64,000 nucleotides of DNA, taken from NCBI GenBank assembly GCA_036170535.1, contig JAVHPJ010000231.1:1-64000 (forward strand), read 5' to 3'. The notes beneath the pieces were generated by a model, which was not told where the DNA came from, searched no databases, and saw only the letters and a list, made by a program, of their open reading frames with translations. The translations under genes and the position numbers were made by a program. Shown here piece by piece: positions 45,335-54,904 of the stretch (positions are counted from its first letter, which is position 1; each line of letters begins with the position of its first letter). This stretch comes from SSF53 sp036170535. Lineage in GTDB: Bacteria; Spirochaetota; Leptospiria; Leptospirales; Leptonemataceae.

Positions 45335-46735
45335 TCAGATTTCGCTCACTTCCGTAAAATGTCCGGCGATCGCCGCTGCGGCCGCAAGTTCGGGACTCAC
45401 CAGGTGAGTGCGCCCGCCGCGCCCCTGGCGACCTTCAAAGTTGCGGTTCGAAGTGGACGCGCAACGCTCGCCCGGCGACAACACGTCGTCGTTCATCGCA
45501 AGACACATGGAACAGCCCGCCTGACGCCATTCAAAGCCGGCGTCGAGAAAGATCTGATGCAAACCCTCCGCTTCCGCCTGACGTTTCACGCGTCCCGATC
45601 CGGGCACGACCATGGCGACGACGCTGTTCGCAACTTTCTTGCCTTTCACAATCTGGGCCGCGCGCCGCAAATCCTCAATGCGCGAATTTGTGCACGAACC
45701 TATGAAGACGCGGTTGATCGTGATTTCCTTCACCGGCATGCCGGCGCGAAGGCCCATATACTCCAGCGCTCGTTCTGCGGACTCGCGTCCGGCCGGATCG
45801 GCGATTTGCGCGGGATCAGGGACGCGTCCGCTCAGCGGCACGACCTGCGCCGGGTTGGTGCCCCAGGTGACCTGGGGTTCGATCTCCTCGCCCTTGAGCG
45901 TAACGACTTTGTCAAAATGCGCATCCATATCGCTGCCGAGCGTTTTCCAATAAGCTGTCGCGCGCTCGAATTCCGCGCCGGACGGCGCGAACTCCCGACC
46001 TTTTAAATAGGCAAACGTTGTTTCATCCGGCGCAATCAAGCCTGCGCGGGCGCCCGCTTCGATACTCATGTTGCAGATCGTCATGCGACCTTCCATCGAA
46101 AGCGCGCGGATCGCCTCGCCGGCGTACTCCATAACGTAGCCCTGGCCGCCGTTGGTTCCAATCTTTCCGATGATCGCGAGAATGATGTCCTTGGGCGTTG
46201 CGCCTTTGCGCAGCGGTCCTTCGATCTTGATCAGCATATTCTTCGCTTTGGGCTGCGAAAGCGTTTGAGTCGCCAGAACATGCTCGACTTCGCTCGTGCC
46301 GATGCCAAACGCCAGCGCGCCGAATGCGCCGTGAGTGCTGGTGTGCGAGTCGCCGCAGACGATCGTGAGACCCGGCAGCGTAACGCCCATTTCCGGACCG
46401 ATCACATGCACGATGCCCTGGTCCGGATGGTTTAAATCAAACAGACGAATGCCGAACTCCTTGCAGTTGTTTGCAAGGGTCTCCATTTGTTTTTTGGAAA
46501 TTTCGCCGGCCGCGCCCCAGTCGCGCGAACGCGTGGAAACGTTGTGGTCCATTGTAGCGAAGGTCAGGTCCGGGCGACGCACCTTGCGACCATTGACCCG
46601 CAGACCATCGAAGGCCTGGGGCGAAGTCACCTCGTGCACCAGGTGCCGATCAATGTAAATCAGCGGAGCGGTCTTGCCGTCGTCGAAGACCAGATGATCT
46701 TCCCAGATTTTATCGTACATTGTCTTGCCGGCCAT
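45335..46735 (-). CDS. leuC: 3-isopropylmalate dehydratase large subunit LeuC
   Basis: LeuC carries the [4Fe-4S] cluster and isomerises 2- to 3-isopropylmalate. The 466-residue protein has VCGDSHTSTHGAFGALAFGIG near residue 130 and the cluster cysteines in GSCTNSRIEDL and CSMCLAMNDD. GGGGGA precedes ATG 46,735, and a good promoter lies 30-60 bp upstream. It is divergent from a LysR-type regulator. Confidence 0.97.
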   Translation of the reverse strand: MAGKTMYDKIWEDHLVFDDGKTAPLIYIDRHLVHEVTSPQAFDGLRVNGRKVRRPDLTFATMDHNVSTRSRDWGAAGEISKKQMETLANNCKEFGIRLFDLNHPDQGIVHVIGPEMGVTLPGLTIVCGDSHTSTHGAFGALAFGIGTSEVEHVLATQTLSQPKAKNMLIKIEGPLRKGATPKDIILAIIGKIGTNGGQGYVMEYAGEAIRALSMEGRMTICNMSIEAGARAGLIAPDETTFAYLKGREFAPSGAEFERATAYWKTLGSDMDAHFDKVVTLKGEEIEPQVTWGTNPAQVVPLSGRVPDPAQIADPAGRESAERALEYMGLRAGMPVKEITINRVFIGSCTNSRIEDLRRAAQIVKGKKVANSVVAMVVPGSGRVKRQAEAEGLHQIFLDAGFEWRQAGCSMCLAMNDDVLSPGERCASTSNRNFEGRQGRGGRTHLVSPELAAAAAIAGHFTEVSEI

Positions 46736-46765
46736 GAATATCCCCCGCTGCGGAAACTACGCCAT

Positions 46766-46794
46766 ACAATAGCCGCAAACCTGATATAATGCAA
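46766..46794 (-). promoter_or_regulatory. Probable leuCD promoter
   Basis: Read leftward: -35 TTGCAT (46,794-46,789), 17-bp spacer, -10 TATTGT (46,771-46,766), then leuC at 46,735. On the plus strand TATAAT at 46,785-46,790 could be the -10 for the LysR gene, so the two promoters would overlap. Confidence 0.5.
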
Positions 46795-46809
46795 ATAAAA
46801 TGTTGTAAT

Positions 46810-46827
46810 CCAATCCATAATGATTGG
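46810..46827. promoter_or_regulatory. Dyad CCAATC-N6-GATTGG, candidate LysR site
   Basis: A perfect 6-bp dyad with a 6-bp spacer lies upstream of the leuC -35 and 30 bp before the LysR start codon, the usual place for a LysR recognition site. It contains a T-N11-A pattern (ATTGG side). Confidence 0.5.
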
Positions 46828-46857
46828 TTATAGCTGGAAATTGTTCCGGAGTCCCGT

Positions 46858-47745
46858 ATGGAATTTCGCCAGATTCGCTACTTCCTGGAAATCGCGCGCG
46901 CGGGATCGTTTCAAAAAGCGGCCGGTCGTCTGGGCCTGACCCAGCCGGCTTTATCGCGCCAGATCGCCCTCCTGGAACGCGAGCTGGAACAACGTTTATT
47001 GGAACGCGGTCCGCGCGAGGTGCGCCTGACTCAGGCGGGCGAGGTTTTTCTGGGTTACGCGGTGCGGCTGAACGATCTCTGGCGCGAGCTGGCGGACTCC
47101 CTGCGCACGCCGGCCGGCGAGTTATCGGGCGAATACGCCATTTCGGCCGGCGGTACTGTGGCCGCCTGGATCTTGCCTGGCGTCCTGAAGAAAATTCGCA
47201 GCGTACATCCGGACGTCGCCCTGCGGGTTCAGGAAGGCGACGCCCAGGAATCGCGCGAAGCGCTGTTGCGCGGCGAGGTTGACCTGGGCATCCTGAGCGG
47301 CCTTGTAGAAGAAAGCGGCCTGGTGCAAACGCCCTTTTTGACGGACCGGATCGTCCCGGTGGCCGCCCGGGATCATGCACTGTTTCAAAAACGCAAGCTG
47401 CGCCTGGACGATCTGCGGGACGAGGGCTTTGTGCTGTTTCATCCCGCCTCCGCGATTCGTCGAGCGGTGGAGAAAAAACTGCGCGTTCTGAAGCCCGCTT
47501 TCCGGCCGCGCGCGGCGATGGAACTGCGCAGCGTCGAATCGGTCCTGCACAGTCTGGAAGCCGGTCTGGGACCGGGTTTCATTTCCGAACTTTCGCTCAC
47601 GCGATCGCTGCGCGTTCTGCCCTTTCCGGAACTGGTTGCGGAACGCACCTTTTACCTGTGTCATCGACGCAACATGCGGCCGGGCCTGGCCTTGCTGATT
47701 TCGGCTATTCAGAGGTTTGCGCCGCGGACTTCGTCCGGCGCATGA
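46858..47745 (+). CDS. LysR-family transcriptional regulator
   Basis: The 295-residue protein has the N-terminal winged helix (FLEIARAGSFQKAAGRLGLTQPALSRQI, shown here in parts) and a periplasmic-binding-like effector domain from about residue 90 (GTVAAWILPGVLKKI). It is divergent from leuCD, so it most likely regulates leucine synthesis, probably in response to a pathway intermediate; this follows from position only. The stop is 30 bp from the convergent cyclase stop. Confidence 0.9.
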   Translation: MEFRQIRYFLEIARAGSFQKAAGRLGLTQPALSRQIALLERELEQRLLERGPREVRLTQAGEVFLGYAVRLNDLWRELADSLRTPAGELSGEYAISAGGTVAAWILPGVLKKIRSVHPDVALRVQEGDAQESREALLRGEVDLGILSGLVEESGLVQTPFLTDRIVPVAARDHALFQKRKLRLDDLRDEGFVLFHPASAIRRAVEKKLRVLKPAFRPRAAMELRSVESVLHSLEAGLGPGFISELSLTRSLRVLPFPELVAERTFYLCHRRNMRPGLALLISAIQRFAPRTSSGA

Positions 47746-47775
47746 ACCTCAGGCCGGACCAGATATCGCCCATTC

Positions 47776-49053
47776 TCACGTTACTCGATACGTCAGAATC
47801 GACTCATCTCTTCCGCGCAGTCCGATCTCGCCAAGTGAAACCAGATCGGGCTGAAAATGCAACTCGCGCCGGAGGCTTTCGGAAATAAGCAGGTCGGCGC
47901 CAAACTCTTTGCATAACGATTCCATACGGCTGGCGACATTTACAGTATCTCCGATGACCGTGTATTCCAGCCGTTCGCGCGTGCCGATGTTGCCAGCGAT
48001 CGCTTCGCCGTAGTTAATCGCAATCCCGTGCGCCAGCTCCGGCAGTCCCGCCGCGTGCTGTTCCGCGTTGAACTCGCGTAGTTCGGCGCGCATTGCCAGC
48101 GCCGCCCGCAACGCGTTGTCAGCGTCATCCGCCGTCGGCGCAGGCGTTCCAAATGTCGCCATAATGGCGTCGCCGATATACTTGTCCAGCGTGCCATTCC
48201 ATTGAAAAATCACGCCCACCATGCGCGCATGGTAGCGAGACAGCACATCCAGGACCTGCTCGGGGGTCAGGGTTTCGCTGAGTTTTGTAAAACCGCGAAT
48301 ATCGCAAAACATGACGGCCAGCCGGGAGCGAGTCCCGCCCGGCTTGAGAAAGTCTTCGTCTGCTGCGGTGATCTTCTCGGCAATCCGCGGCGAAAAATAG
48401 CGCTGCAATTGCGCTTTATCTTTTTCCAGGAAGACCGCTTGCTGGACGGTGGCGCGGGCGATATGCGTGAGATAGGTCAGCGTCGCCGCGCCGAATACGA
48501 ACGGAACGCCGATCTGCACCACGAAGTAGAGAAAGTAGCTTACGCGATTCGACAGCAGGTGCTCATTAAACGTGCTTGCGTTCAAATCCCCGTCCGTCGC
48601 CGCCGAATACGCATAGAAGCCCAATTGACTCAGCGTGAAGATAACGCCGACGATCGCCGGGTATAAGGGTTTCAGGGCGAAACAATTGAGAATCATCAAC
48701 CCGGCGCTGAATGTGTAAATAGTGGACTTCAGCAGGAACGCGGAACTGACCTGAGCTCCGCCCACGGCCAGATACCAGATGATCACTATCAGCGTCAGAA
48801 ATACGCCGTCGAGAACCGCGCTTAAAATTCCCACCAGCGACAGGCGCTGTTTGTTTCGGATCAGAAACAAAAAAACCGCCAGGAACACGACCAATGCGAC
48901 GGAGGTCAGACTGCCGTAGAGGCGTTCAAAATCCGTCGCCTCAGGAGAAAAACTACCGCCAAGCATCGTCAAAAAGAAGACTACTTTGAGCCATAGCGAG
49001 AGCCGCAGCCCGGCCGCTTCGCGTTTCAGCAGAAGTTCGTCCGTTTTGCTCAC
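47776..49053 (-). CDS. Membrane-bound class III adenylate cyclase
   Basis: Six hydrophobic helices (about residues 20-195) and a short linker precede a class III cyclase domain. The two metal aspartates are Asp251 (CDIRGFT) and Asp295 (GDAIM); Lys291 and Asp369 are the adenine-selecting residues, and Asn372 and Arg376 the transition-state pair, so ATP rather than GTP is predicted. It makes cAMP; there is no CRP-type receptor in the window. It shows no HAMP or other sensor domain, so the membrane part itself may sense. Confidence 0.9.
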   Translation of the reverse strand: MSKTDELLLKREAAGLRLSLWLKVVFFLTMLGGSFSPEATDFERLYGSLTSVALVVFLAVFLFLIRNKQRLSLVGILSAVLDGVFLTLIVIIWYLAVGGAQVSSAFLLKSTIYTFSAGLMILNCFALKPLYPAIVGVIFTLSQLGFYAYSAATDGDLNASTFNEHLLSNRVSYFLYFVVQIGVPFVFGAATLTYLTHIARATVQQAVFLEKDKAQLQRYFSPRIAEKITAADEDFLKPGGTRSRLAVMFCDIRGFTKLSETLTPEQVLDVLSRYHARMVGVIFQWNGTLDKYIGDAIMATFGTPAPTADDADNALRAALAMRAELREFNAEQHAAGLPELAHGIAINYGEAIAGNIGTRERLEYTVIGDTVNVASRMESLCKEFGADLLISESLRRELHFQPDLVSLGEIGLRGRDESILTYRVT

Positions 49054-49121
49054 GAGGCCGGTCTCCTGTATACGCAGCGTGGGCGGGTCGCAACCATCGA
49101 GAGTTCAACGGCGGCGGCGTT

Positions 49122-49961
49122 TCAGCGCCAATCGGCCGCGACCTCAAGAAAGGCGTTCACCACGCGGGTGCGACGTTCCAGCGCGGCGCGAAAATCCGAA
49201 TCCAGCGGCCAAAAGCTCACGGAAAAGATCACGGTCCGTCGGAGATCTTCGACAAAACCTACGCGCCAGGCGGCCCCCGCCTCCGGATCTGAGCTCAGGC
49301 CGGTTTTTGCATACAGCGCTCGGTCGCCGCGGCGTTCGTTCAACATGACGCGGCGCAAAGTCGAATGGGCCGCCGGTGCGATCGGCAGAGCGCCGCTTTG
49401 CACTTTGCGCAGAAACGCCAGTTGCTCATACGGGCTGATGCGCAAATCGCCCTCAATCCAGTATGGATAGTCGCCGCTCGCCCGGCGATTGCCGTAATCA
49501 AAGGCGTCGACGTAGGCCTGCAACTTCGCCGGTCCCATGCGCCGTCCCAGTTCCATGAAGTACCAAACGGCCGAGACGTCAAACGCGCTCTTTAACGTCT
49601 GATCGCGATTCCACTCCGGCAACATGCGCACGACGCCGTCCCACTCGATCTTAAAACCCTCGTCCCGCGCAAGGCCGGCGTCAAGGGCCATAGCCGCCAG
49701 GGGAATTTTAAAGGTCGACGCCGGACGTCGCGCGACGCCGCACAGGCGCCGATTGTTCACTGTGAGAGTGCCGCTGGCGACTTCGTAGGCCAGGGCGCAA
49801 CCGACGGGCGCGTCGGCGCGCGTGAAGAACTCGTTCCACTCGGGCTTTTCGAGCAGGCTTGCATCCGCCGGCGGTTCGCCCGGCCGCGCGACGAGCGCGC
49901 AGGACGCAGTCAGAGCCGTCGCGCTGATCAAAAACGCAGCGATCGCGACGGGCGACTTCAT
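49122..49961 (-). CDS. Class D beta-lactamase-like lipoprotein
   Basis: The 279-residue protein has a signal with lipobox TASC (Cys21) and the full class D set: Ser82-x-x-Lys85 (STFK), Ser130-Ala-Val132, Tyr156-Gly-Asn158, Trp168 and Lys219-Thr-Gly221. Lys85 would be the carboxylated general base. The motif WIEGDLRISPYEQLAFL is typical of OXA-type enzymes. Substrate range is unknown; a peptidoglycan-related or intrinsic role is equally possible. ATG 49,961 overlaps the thioesterase stop (ATGA). Confidence 0.87.
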   Translation of the reverse strand: MKSPVAIAAFLISATALTASCALVARPGEPPADASLLEKPEWNEFFTRADAPVGCALAYEVASGTLTVNNRRLCGVARRPASTFKIPLAAMALDAGLARDEGFKIEWDGVVRMLPEWNRDQTLKSAFDVSAVWYFMELGRRMGPAKLQAYVDAFDYGNRRASGDYPYWIEGDLRISPYEQLAFLRKVQSGALPIAPAAHSTLRRVMLNERRGDRALYAKTGLSSDPEAGAAWRVGFVEDLRRTVIFSVSFWPLDSDFRAALERRTRVVNAFLEVAADWR

Positions 49962-50407
49962 TCTGCGACCGCTCCCGCGGCGGGCCACAAGCCCAGCGCG
50001 TCGGCGGCCCGTCGAAACTCCTCCGGCATGCGCACGGCGCGCCCGGAGTTCACGTCGATCCAGACGTGCGCGGAAAGGCCGTCGCAGACGCAGCGCCCCT
50101 CCCGATTCCACATGGAACAGGCGAGCGTCAGGCTGCGCGAAGTGAGCTCCGCAACTCCCAGGGTCAAATCCAGCTCATCGGGAAAAAAGACCTGCCCGCG
50201 GTAGTTGATCTCGAGGCGGTTCATCACCAGCGAGATATGGTCGGGCGCCTTATAGTCGTAGCGTTGATGAAGGTCGGTAAAGTACTCGGCGCGCACATTC
50301 TCAAAATACCGTGCATACGAGACGTTGTTGACGTGGCGCAGGGCGTCCATATCGCCCCAGTTCACGCGCTGCTTGAAGACAAACGGATAGCGAACGGGCC
50401 GGGCCAT
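49958..50407 (-). CDS. Hotdog-fold acyl-CoA thioesterase (YbgC/FcbC type)
   Basis: The 149-residue protein carries the signature WGDMDALRHVNNVSYARYFE (residues 17-36, with the catalytic Asp in WGDMD), as in 4-hydroxybenzoyl-CoA and YbgC-type thioesterases. The acyl substrate cannot be told. It lies 16 bp after rpoD and is translationally coupled to the beta-lactamase-like gene, so all three may share transcripts from the rpoD operon. Confidence 0.88.
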   Translation of the reverse strand: MARPVRYPFVFKQRVNWGDMDALRHVNNVSYARYFENVRAEYFTDLHQRYDYKAPDHISLVMNRLEINYRGQVFFPDELDLTLGVAELTSRSLTLACSMWNREGRCVCDGLSAHVWIDVNSGRAVRMPEEFRRAADALGLWPAAGAVAE

Positions 50408-50423
50408 GCGACTTTGACCCGGC

Positions 50424-52169
50424 TCAATCGATGTAGTCTTTCAGCTTGCGACTGCGCGTGGGATGGCGCAGTCGACGCAGAGCTTTCGCCTCGATCTGGC
50501 GAATCCGCTCGCGCGTGACCTGAAACACGTAGCCGACCTCTTCGAGCGTGTGCGAATAACCGTCGTCCAGGCCAAAACGCATGCGCAGAACTTTCTGCTC
50601 GCGCGCCGGCAGAGTGTTCAGCACGGCTTTGATTTGCTCCGTCAACAGGCGATGCGCCGTGGCATTGACCGGCGACTCGACCTCGGTGTCCGGAATAAAA
50701 TCGCCCAGCTCGGAATCTTCTTCGGAGCCCACCGGGACTTCGAGGGAGATCGGTTCGCGCGCGACGTTTTTCACCTGCTTTACGCGCTGCACGGGCCAGC
50801 CCAGACGTTCGGCGATTTCTTCGTTCGTCGGTTCGCGCCCGGTTTCCTGCAAGAAGAGCCGCGTTTCGCGCACGACTTTGTTGATCTGCTCGATCATGTG
50901 GACCGGAATGCGAATGGTGCGCGCCTGGTCCGAGATTGCGCGCGTGATCGCCTGGCGAATCCACCAGGTGGCGTAAGTGGAAAACTTGTAGCCCTTTTTG
51001 TACTCGAACTTATCGACGGCTTTAATCAGACCGATGTTGCCCTCTTGAATCAAGTCAAAGAAGTGCATGCCCCGATTGGCGTAGCGCTTGGCGATAGAGA
51101 CGACCAGACGCAGGTTCGCCTTGATCAGCTCCTTTTTGGCCTGGGCGATTTCGCGTTCGCCTTTGTTTAAGGATTCACCCCAGCGCAGAATATCCTGGAT
51201 GGGCGACCCCGCCTCCTGCTCCATGCGGCGCAGCTTGCGTTCATTATTGCGGATGTCTTTAATGACTTCGCGGACTTCATCCAGGGAGACGGCCATCTCC
51301 TTTTCGATGATGTCCATATTCTCATTCTTTTCGATGTAGCGGTTGTAGGCCTTGATCTCGCGAATATCTTTGCCGTACTTCGCTTTTATCGAAAGGAAGT
51401 GCCGCTGGATTTCCTTAATGCGGAACACCATCGACTTGATCTTCTGCGAAATCCGCTGGATCTCCTTCTGCGAAACGCCGACCGTCCGCACCGCTTCGAT
51501 AATGACAGCTTTGGCTTCGTCTGCGCGCTGCTTGTATTCGCGCCATTTGCGCGAACCGTCCACATACTTGCGCAGCCGCGACTGGGCTTCCTGGAGCTTT
51601 TTTTCCTCGACGCCGATGATTTCCATCTTCTCGAAGAAATTTTTCTCCAGCTTCTCCAGCTCGGAGGAGCTCATGTAGTAGGCTTTGTTGACGCGCACCA
51701 CGTCCGAAATGCGGATCTTCCGCGAACGGATCTTGGGCATCAACTTGAAGAAGTTGGCGCGCAGGAGCGAACTCTCGAGGATCGTCTCCTCGATAATGTT
51801 TTCGCCGTTTTCAATGCGCTTCGCGAGAAAGACTTCCTTATCGCCGGAAATAAGCGAAACCTTGCCGATCTCCTTCAGATAAAGGCGAATCGGGTCGTCG
51901 CTGATGGTTCCGGAGCTGGACTCCTTCTTCTTGCGCGCGGGCTGTTTGCCCTCTTTTTTTACCGGAGGGGGGTCTTCGAGGGTCTTGCTCGAATATTCCT
52001 CGACTACTTCAATGCCCAGTTGATTGAGCAAGGTGAAGACATCTTCGATCCGTTCGGAGTTAACTATCTTCTCCGGCAGGTACTCGTTGATCTCATCGTA
52101 AGTAATCTCTCCGTTTGCTTTGCCGATGGAGATGATTTTCTGGATCTCCGGCAAATCCTCCATTGCCAT
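50424..52169 (-). CDS. rpoD: Primary RNA polymerase sigma factor RpoD (sigma-70)
   Basis: The 581-residue protein has region 1.1 (residues 1-60), region 1.2 (DDPIRLYLKEIG), a non-conserved acidic insert (130-300), region 2 (FDLIQEGNIGLIKAVDKFEY; FSTYATWWIRQAI for the -10 contact), region 3 and region 4 (LEEVGYVFQVTRERIRQIEAKALRRLRHP). This length and a full region 1.1 define the housekeeping factor. It follows dnaG after 140 bp, which may hold its own promoter (TATACT near 52,227). Confidence 0.97.
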   Translation of the reverse strand: MAMEDLPEIQKIISIGKANGEITYDEINEYLPEKIVNSERIEDVFTLLNQLGIEVVEEYSSKTLEDPPPVKKEGKQPARKKKESSSGTISDDPIRLYLKEIGKVSLISGDKEVFLAKRIENGENIIEETILESSLLRANFFKLMPKIRSRKIRISDVVRVNKAYYMSSSELEKLEKNFFEKMEIIGVEEKKLQEAQSRLRKYVDGSRKWREYKQRADEAKAVIIEAVRTVGVSQKEIQRISQKIKSMVFRIKEIQRHFLSIKAKYGKDIREIKAYNRYIEKNENMDIIEKEMAVSLDEVREVIKDIRNNERKLRRMEQEAGSPIQDILRWGESLNKGEREIAQAKKELIKANLRLVVSIAKRYANRGMHFFDLIQEGNIGLIKAVDKFEYKKGYKFSTYATWWIRQAITRAISDQARTIRIPVHMIEQINKVVRETRLFLQETGREPTNEEIAERLGWPVQRVKQVKNVAREPISLEVPVGSEEDSELGDFIPDTEVESPVNATAHRLLTEQIKAVLNTLPAREQKVLRMRFGLDDGYSHTLEEVGYVFQVTRERIRQIEAKALRRLRHPTRSRKLKDYID

Positions 52170-52309
52170 CGGTGGTCACTCCTGCATAATTGCGTGGCGA
52201 GAGTCGCAGAAACTTGCGCTGCCAGTATATGGTTGTATTATCGAATGGCGCACGGGCGAACGCGACCCGCGAGAACCAACATTCTGAACGCCTGAGGGAA
52301 AATCGTGCA

Positions 52310-54286
52310 TCAAGGGGTTAGCGAACCTGGTCGGCGCTCCCTGGATTCCAGATCCGTATACTCCTTCAGGAGCCGGGCCTGTTCCTCCAAAAGGTACGCC
52401 TTTTCCACGGAATCGGCCACAGTATAGCGGGCTTCCCACTCGACGAGCCATTTTTTTATCTCAAAGCGTCTGCGGCGGCGCAGGAGATCCGAGACCACCA
52501 GGGCCGGATCAGTTTCGCCGTCGGATCGGGCCTCGGCGCGTTCCATGGCCAGCGGTCCCAGGGCCCTTACGGTCTCTTCCGGCAGATCGAAGCGGCTGAA
52601 TTCCGCTCCGGTCCAGAGATTGCCCGTCAAATACCGCGTTTCGAGATAACGCCAGAGGAACTCCGCATGGGGATCGACGAAATTCAGATCCGAAATCTCC
52701 GCCTGGAAACGTCCGAAAAGCTCCGGCGCATACAGGAGTTCCAACGCCAGCTCCTGCTCGGCCCGCGCAACCCGCACGCTCCATGGATCCGTTTTTTCGG
52801 ACCGCCGGGGCGCGCCGACGGAAGCGCTCGCAAGAGCTGGCGCGCGCCCGGACCGCTCGCCGCCGGGAAATCCGGGTTCGTCGGGCGCGCGGACGGCGCC
52901 AGCGGACGAACGAGCGGCGCCGGCGCCGGGGTGACGCTCTTCCCATTCCCGCCGGACGCTGGCTGGATCGAGCCCGAGGGCCCGCGCGCCTTCCTCCAGG
53001 AACATGCGGCGATCGGAATCGCGCGAAAGCTCGCCCAGGGAAGCGTAGAGCCGATCCAGAGCCGGCCGCCGATCCAGGCCGCTCGGGGTCCACTCGGGCC
53101 GCCGGCCGCTGTAGTATTCATTCGCCTGGGCTGCGTATTCCCAGACCGGCAGGGCGTCCACGCCCTCGCGCGAAACGAACAACTCCGGAAATAAAACTTC
53201 GTGCAGTAGCAGGCGTTCTGCAGGGAAGCGCGTCGCAAACAGCTCATCCAGGCGCGGACGCGGCAGCTGCCGGGCGGCGTCAAAGGGATCAAGCCCGCCG
53301 GGCAGAAGGATTACCGTGGCGCGGAGCATATCGCGATCCAGCGCGAGTCGGGAGAATTTCAGGGCCGCATTGCGTCCCGCGCGGTCGCCGTCAAAGATTG
53401 CAATGGCCTCACGCGCGTAGCGTGACAGAAGCGCCAGATGCTCGGGAGTAAGCGCGGTGCCCAGGGGCGCAACGGCGTGTTTTACGCCCGCTTGATGAAG
53501 ACCAATCACGTCCAGATAGCCCTCGACAATCACCGCCGCGCTTTTTGCGCGAATCTCGGGCAGGGCCTGAAACAGACCGTACAAAATCCGACTCTTGTGA
53601 AAGACAGGCGACTCGGGACTGTTGATGTACTTCGCGGGGTTGTCGCTGCCGGGCAGTATGCGACCGCCGAAACCGGCGGCCCGACCCGAGACGTCGCGAA
53701 TGGGAAAGATGGCCCGATGCCGGAAGAAGTCGTAGGGCGCATCGCTCTGCCCCCGTTTGAGCAGGCCGAGTTCGACCAGAGTCGCTTCGTCGGCGGGAAA
53801 TTTTTTCTTGAGCCAGTCCCAGGAGTCCGGACTCGCCCCCAGTTGGAAATGCGCAATGGTTTCCGCTGTTAGACCGCGCGACACCAGATAGTCGCGCACA
53901 TCGCGGCCGTCGCTGGATTCCAGCTGCGCCTGAAACGCGCGCGCGACGCGGTCATTCAGATCATAATAGCGTTGATTGGGATCCGCGCTGCGTCCGCCTT
54001 TCGGCCGTTCGATGCCGGCGAAACGCGCCAGGGTATCCAGCGCCTCGTTAAAAGGCAGGCGCTCAATATCCATCACGAAGCGAATCAGATCTCCGCCGCG
54101 TCCGCAGCCAAAGCAGTGATACAAACCCTTTTCCGGCGTCACCGTAAACGACGGCGTCTTTTCCCCGTGAAAGGGGCACAGGCCTTTCAGGTACTTACCT
54201 GCGCGTTTGAGAGGCGTATAGCGGCCGATGTAGGTTTCGATGGGAACCGCGGCCAGCACCTGATCTTTAAAATCCCTCTGACTCAT
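52310..54286 (-). CDS. dnaG: DNA primase DnaG
   Basis: DnaG makes RNA primers at the replication fork. The N-terminal CHC2 zinc ligands are Cys37, His40, Cys58 and Cys61 (CPFHGEKTPSF, YHCFGCG); the TOPRIM domain is seen in VIVEGYLDVIGL and IFDGDRAGR; the C-terminal helicase-binding domain is divergent. The 658-residue length is normal. It is part of rpsU-yqeY-dnaG-rpoD. Confidence 0.96.
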   Translation of the reverse strand: MSQRDFKDQVLAAVPIETYIGRYTPLKRAGKYLKGLCPFHGEKTPSFTVTPEKGLYHCFGCGRGGDLIRFVMDIERLPFNEALDTLARFAGIERPKGGRSADPNQRYYDLNDRVARAFQAQLESSDGRDVRDYLVSRGLTAETIAHFQLGASPDSWDWLKKKFPADEATLVELGLLKRGQSDAPYDFFRHRAIFPIRDVSGRAAGFGGRILPGSDNPAKYINSPESPVFHKSRILYGLFQALPEIRAKSAAVIVEGYLDVIGLHQAGVKHAVAPLGTALTPEHLALLSRYAREAIAIFDGDRAGRNAALKFSRLALDRDMLRATVILLPGGLDPFDAARQLPRPRLDELFATRFPAERLLLHEVLFPELFVSREGVDALPVWEYAAQANEYYSGRRPEWTPSGLDRRPALDRLYASLGELSRDSDRRMFLEEGARALGLDPASVRREWEERHPGAGAARSSAGAVRAPDEPGFPGGERSGRAPALASASVGAPRRSEKTDPWSVRVARAEQELALELLYAPELFGRFQAEISDLNFVDPHAEFLWRYLETRYLTGNLWTGAEFSRFDLPEETVRALGPLAMERAEARSDGETDPALVVSDLLRRRRRFEIKKWLVEWEARYTVADSVEKAYLLEEQARLLKEYTDLESRERRPGSLTP

Positions 54287-54435
54287 GGCGTTTCAAAAAC
54301 CGTGTAGCCCGACCGGACCAGGCGGGAAAGGACATAATGCCGCCCGAACAAAATTCCGGGGGAACAAAAAACCCGAAAGGGGAGCGGGAAATGTCAGGAA
54401 CCAGACTGGGAAATTGGCCGGGAGCGGGCAGGCTT

Positions 54436-54894
54436 TCAGCCGCCGGCGAGTCGGGACTGCACGAGTTCCTTCACGCGGGCGCCGTCGACGCCCTGCCCTT
54501 TGAAGCGACCCATGACCGGACCCATGACCTTGCCGGCGTCCGCCGGGCCGGCGGGTTTGACCTTTGCGATGACTTCATCGATGGCCTTGAGAATGTCGGC
54601 TTCGGGGATGGCGGGCGGCAGATAGCGTTCCAGAATCTCAGCTTCCGCGCGTTCGTTGGCGGCCATTTCGACGCGGCCGGCTTTGTCAAATTGCTCGATG
54701 GATTCGCGGCGCCGCTTGATGGCGCGGCGGATGAGGGCTTCCACCTGATCGTCAGACAGATCCTTTGATCCGTCCTTCGTCATTTCGTACTGGATATCCG
54801 ATTTGAGCATGCGCAGGGTGTTCAGCTCGACCGAGCTCTGCGCCTTGAGGGCGGCGTGCATATCCGCCTGAAGTTTGTCGAACAGCGCGCCCAT
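54436..54894 (-). CDS. yqeY: GatB/YqeY domain-containing protein
   Basis: The 152-residue protein matches the YqeY family, related to the C-terminal domain of amidotransferase subunit GatB: LNTLRMLKSDIQYE, AIKRRRESIEQFDKAGR and the C-terminal GKVMGPVMGRFKGQGVDGARV. The function is not firmly known; tRNA-linked amidation is suspected. It sits between rpsU (10 bp) and dnaG, its usual place. Confidence 0.93.
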   Translation of the reverse strand: MGALFDKLQADMHAALKAQSSVELNTLRMLKSDIQYEMTKDGSKDLSDDQVEALIRRAIKRRRESIEQFDKAGRVEMAANERAEAEILERYLPPAIPEADILKAIDEVIAKVKPAGPADAGKVMGPVMGRFKGQGVDGARVKELVQSRLAGG

Positions 54895-54904
54895 GCCGTC
54901 CGGA

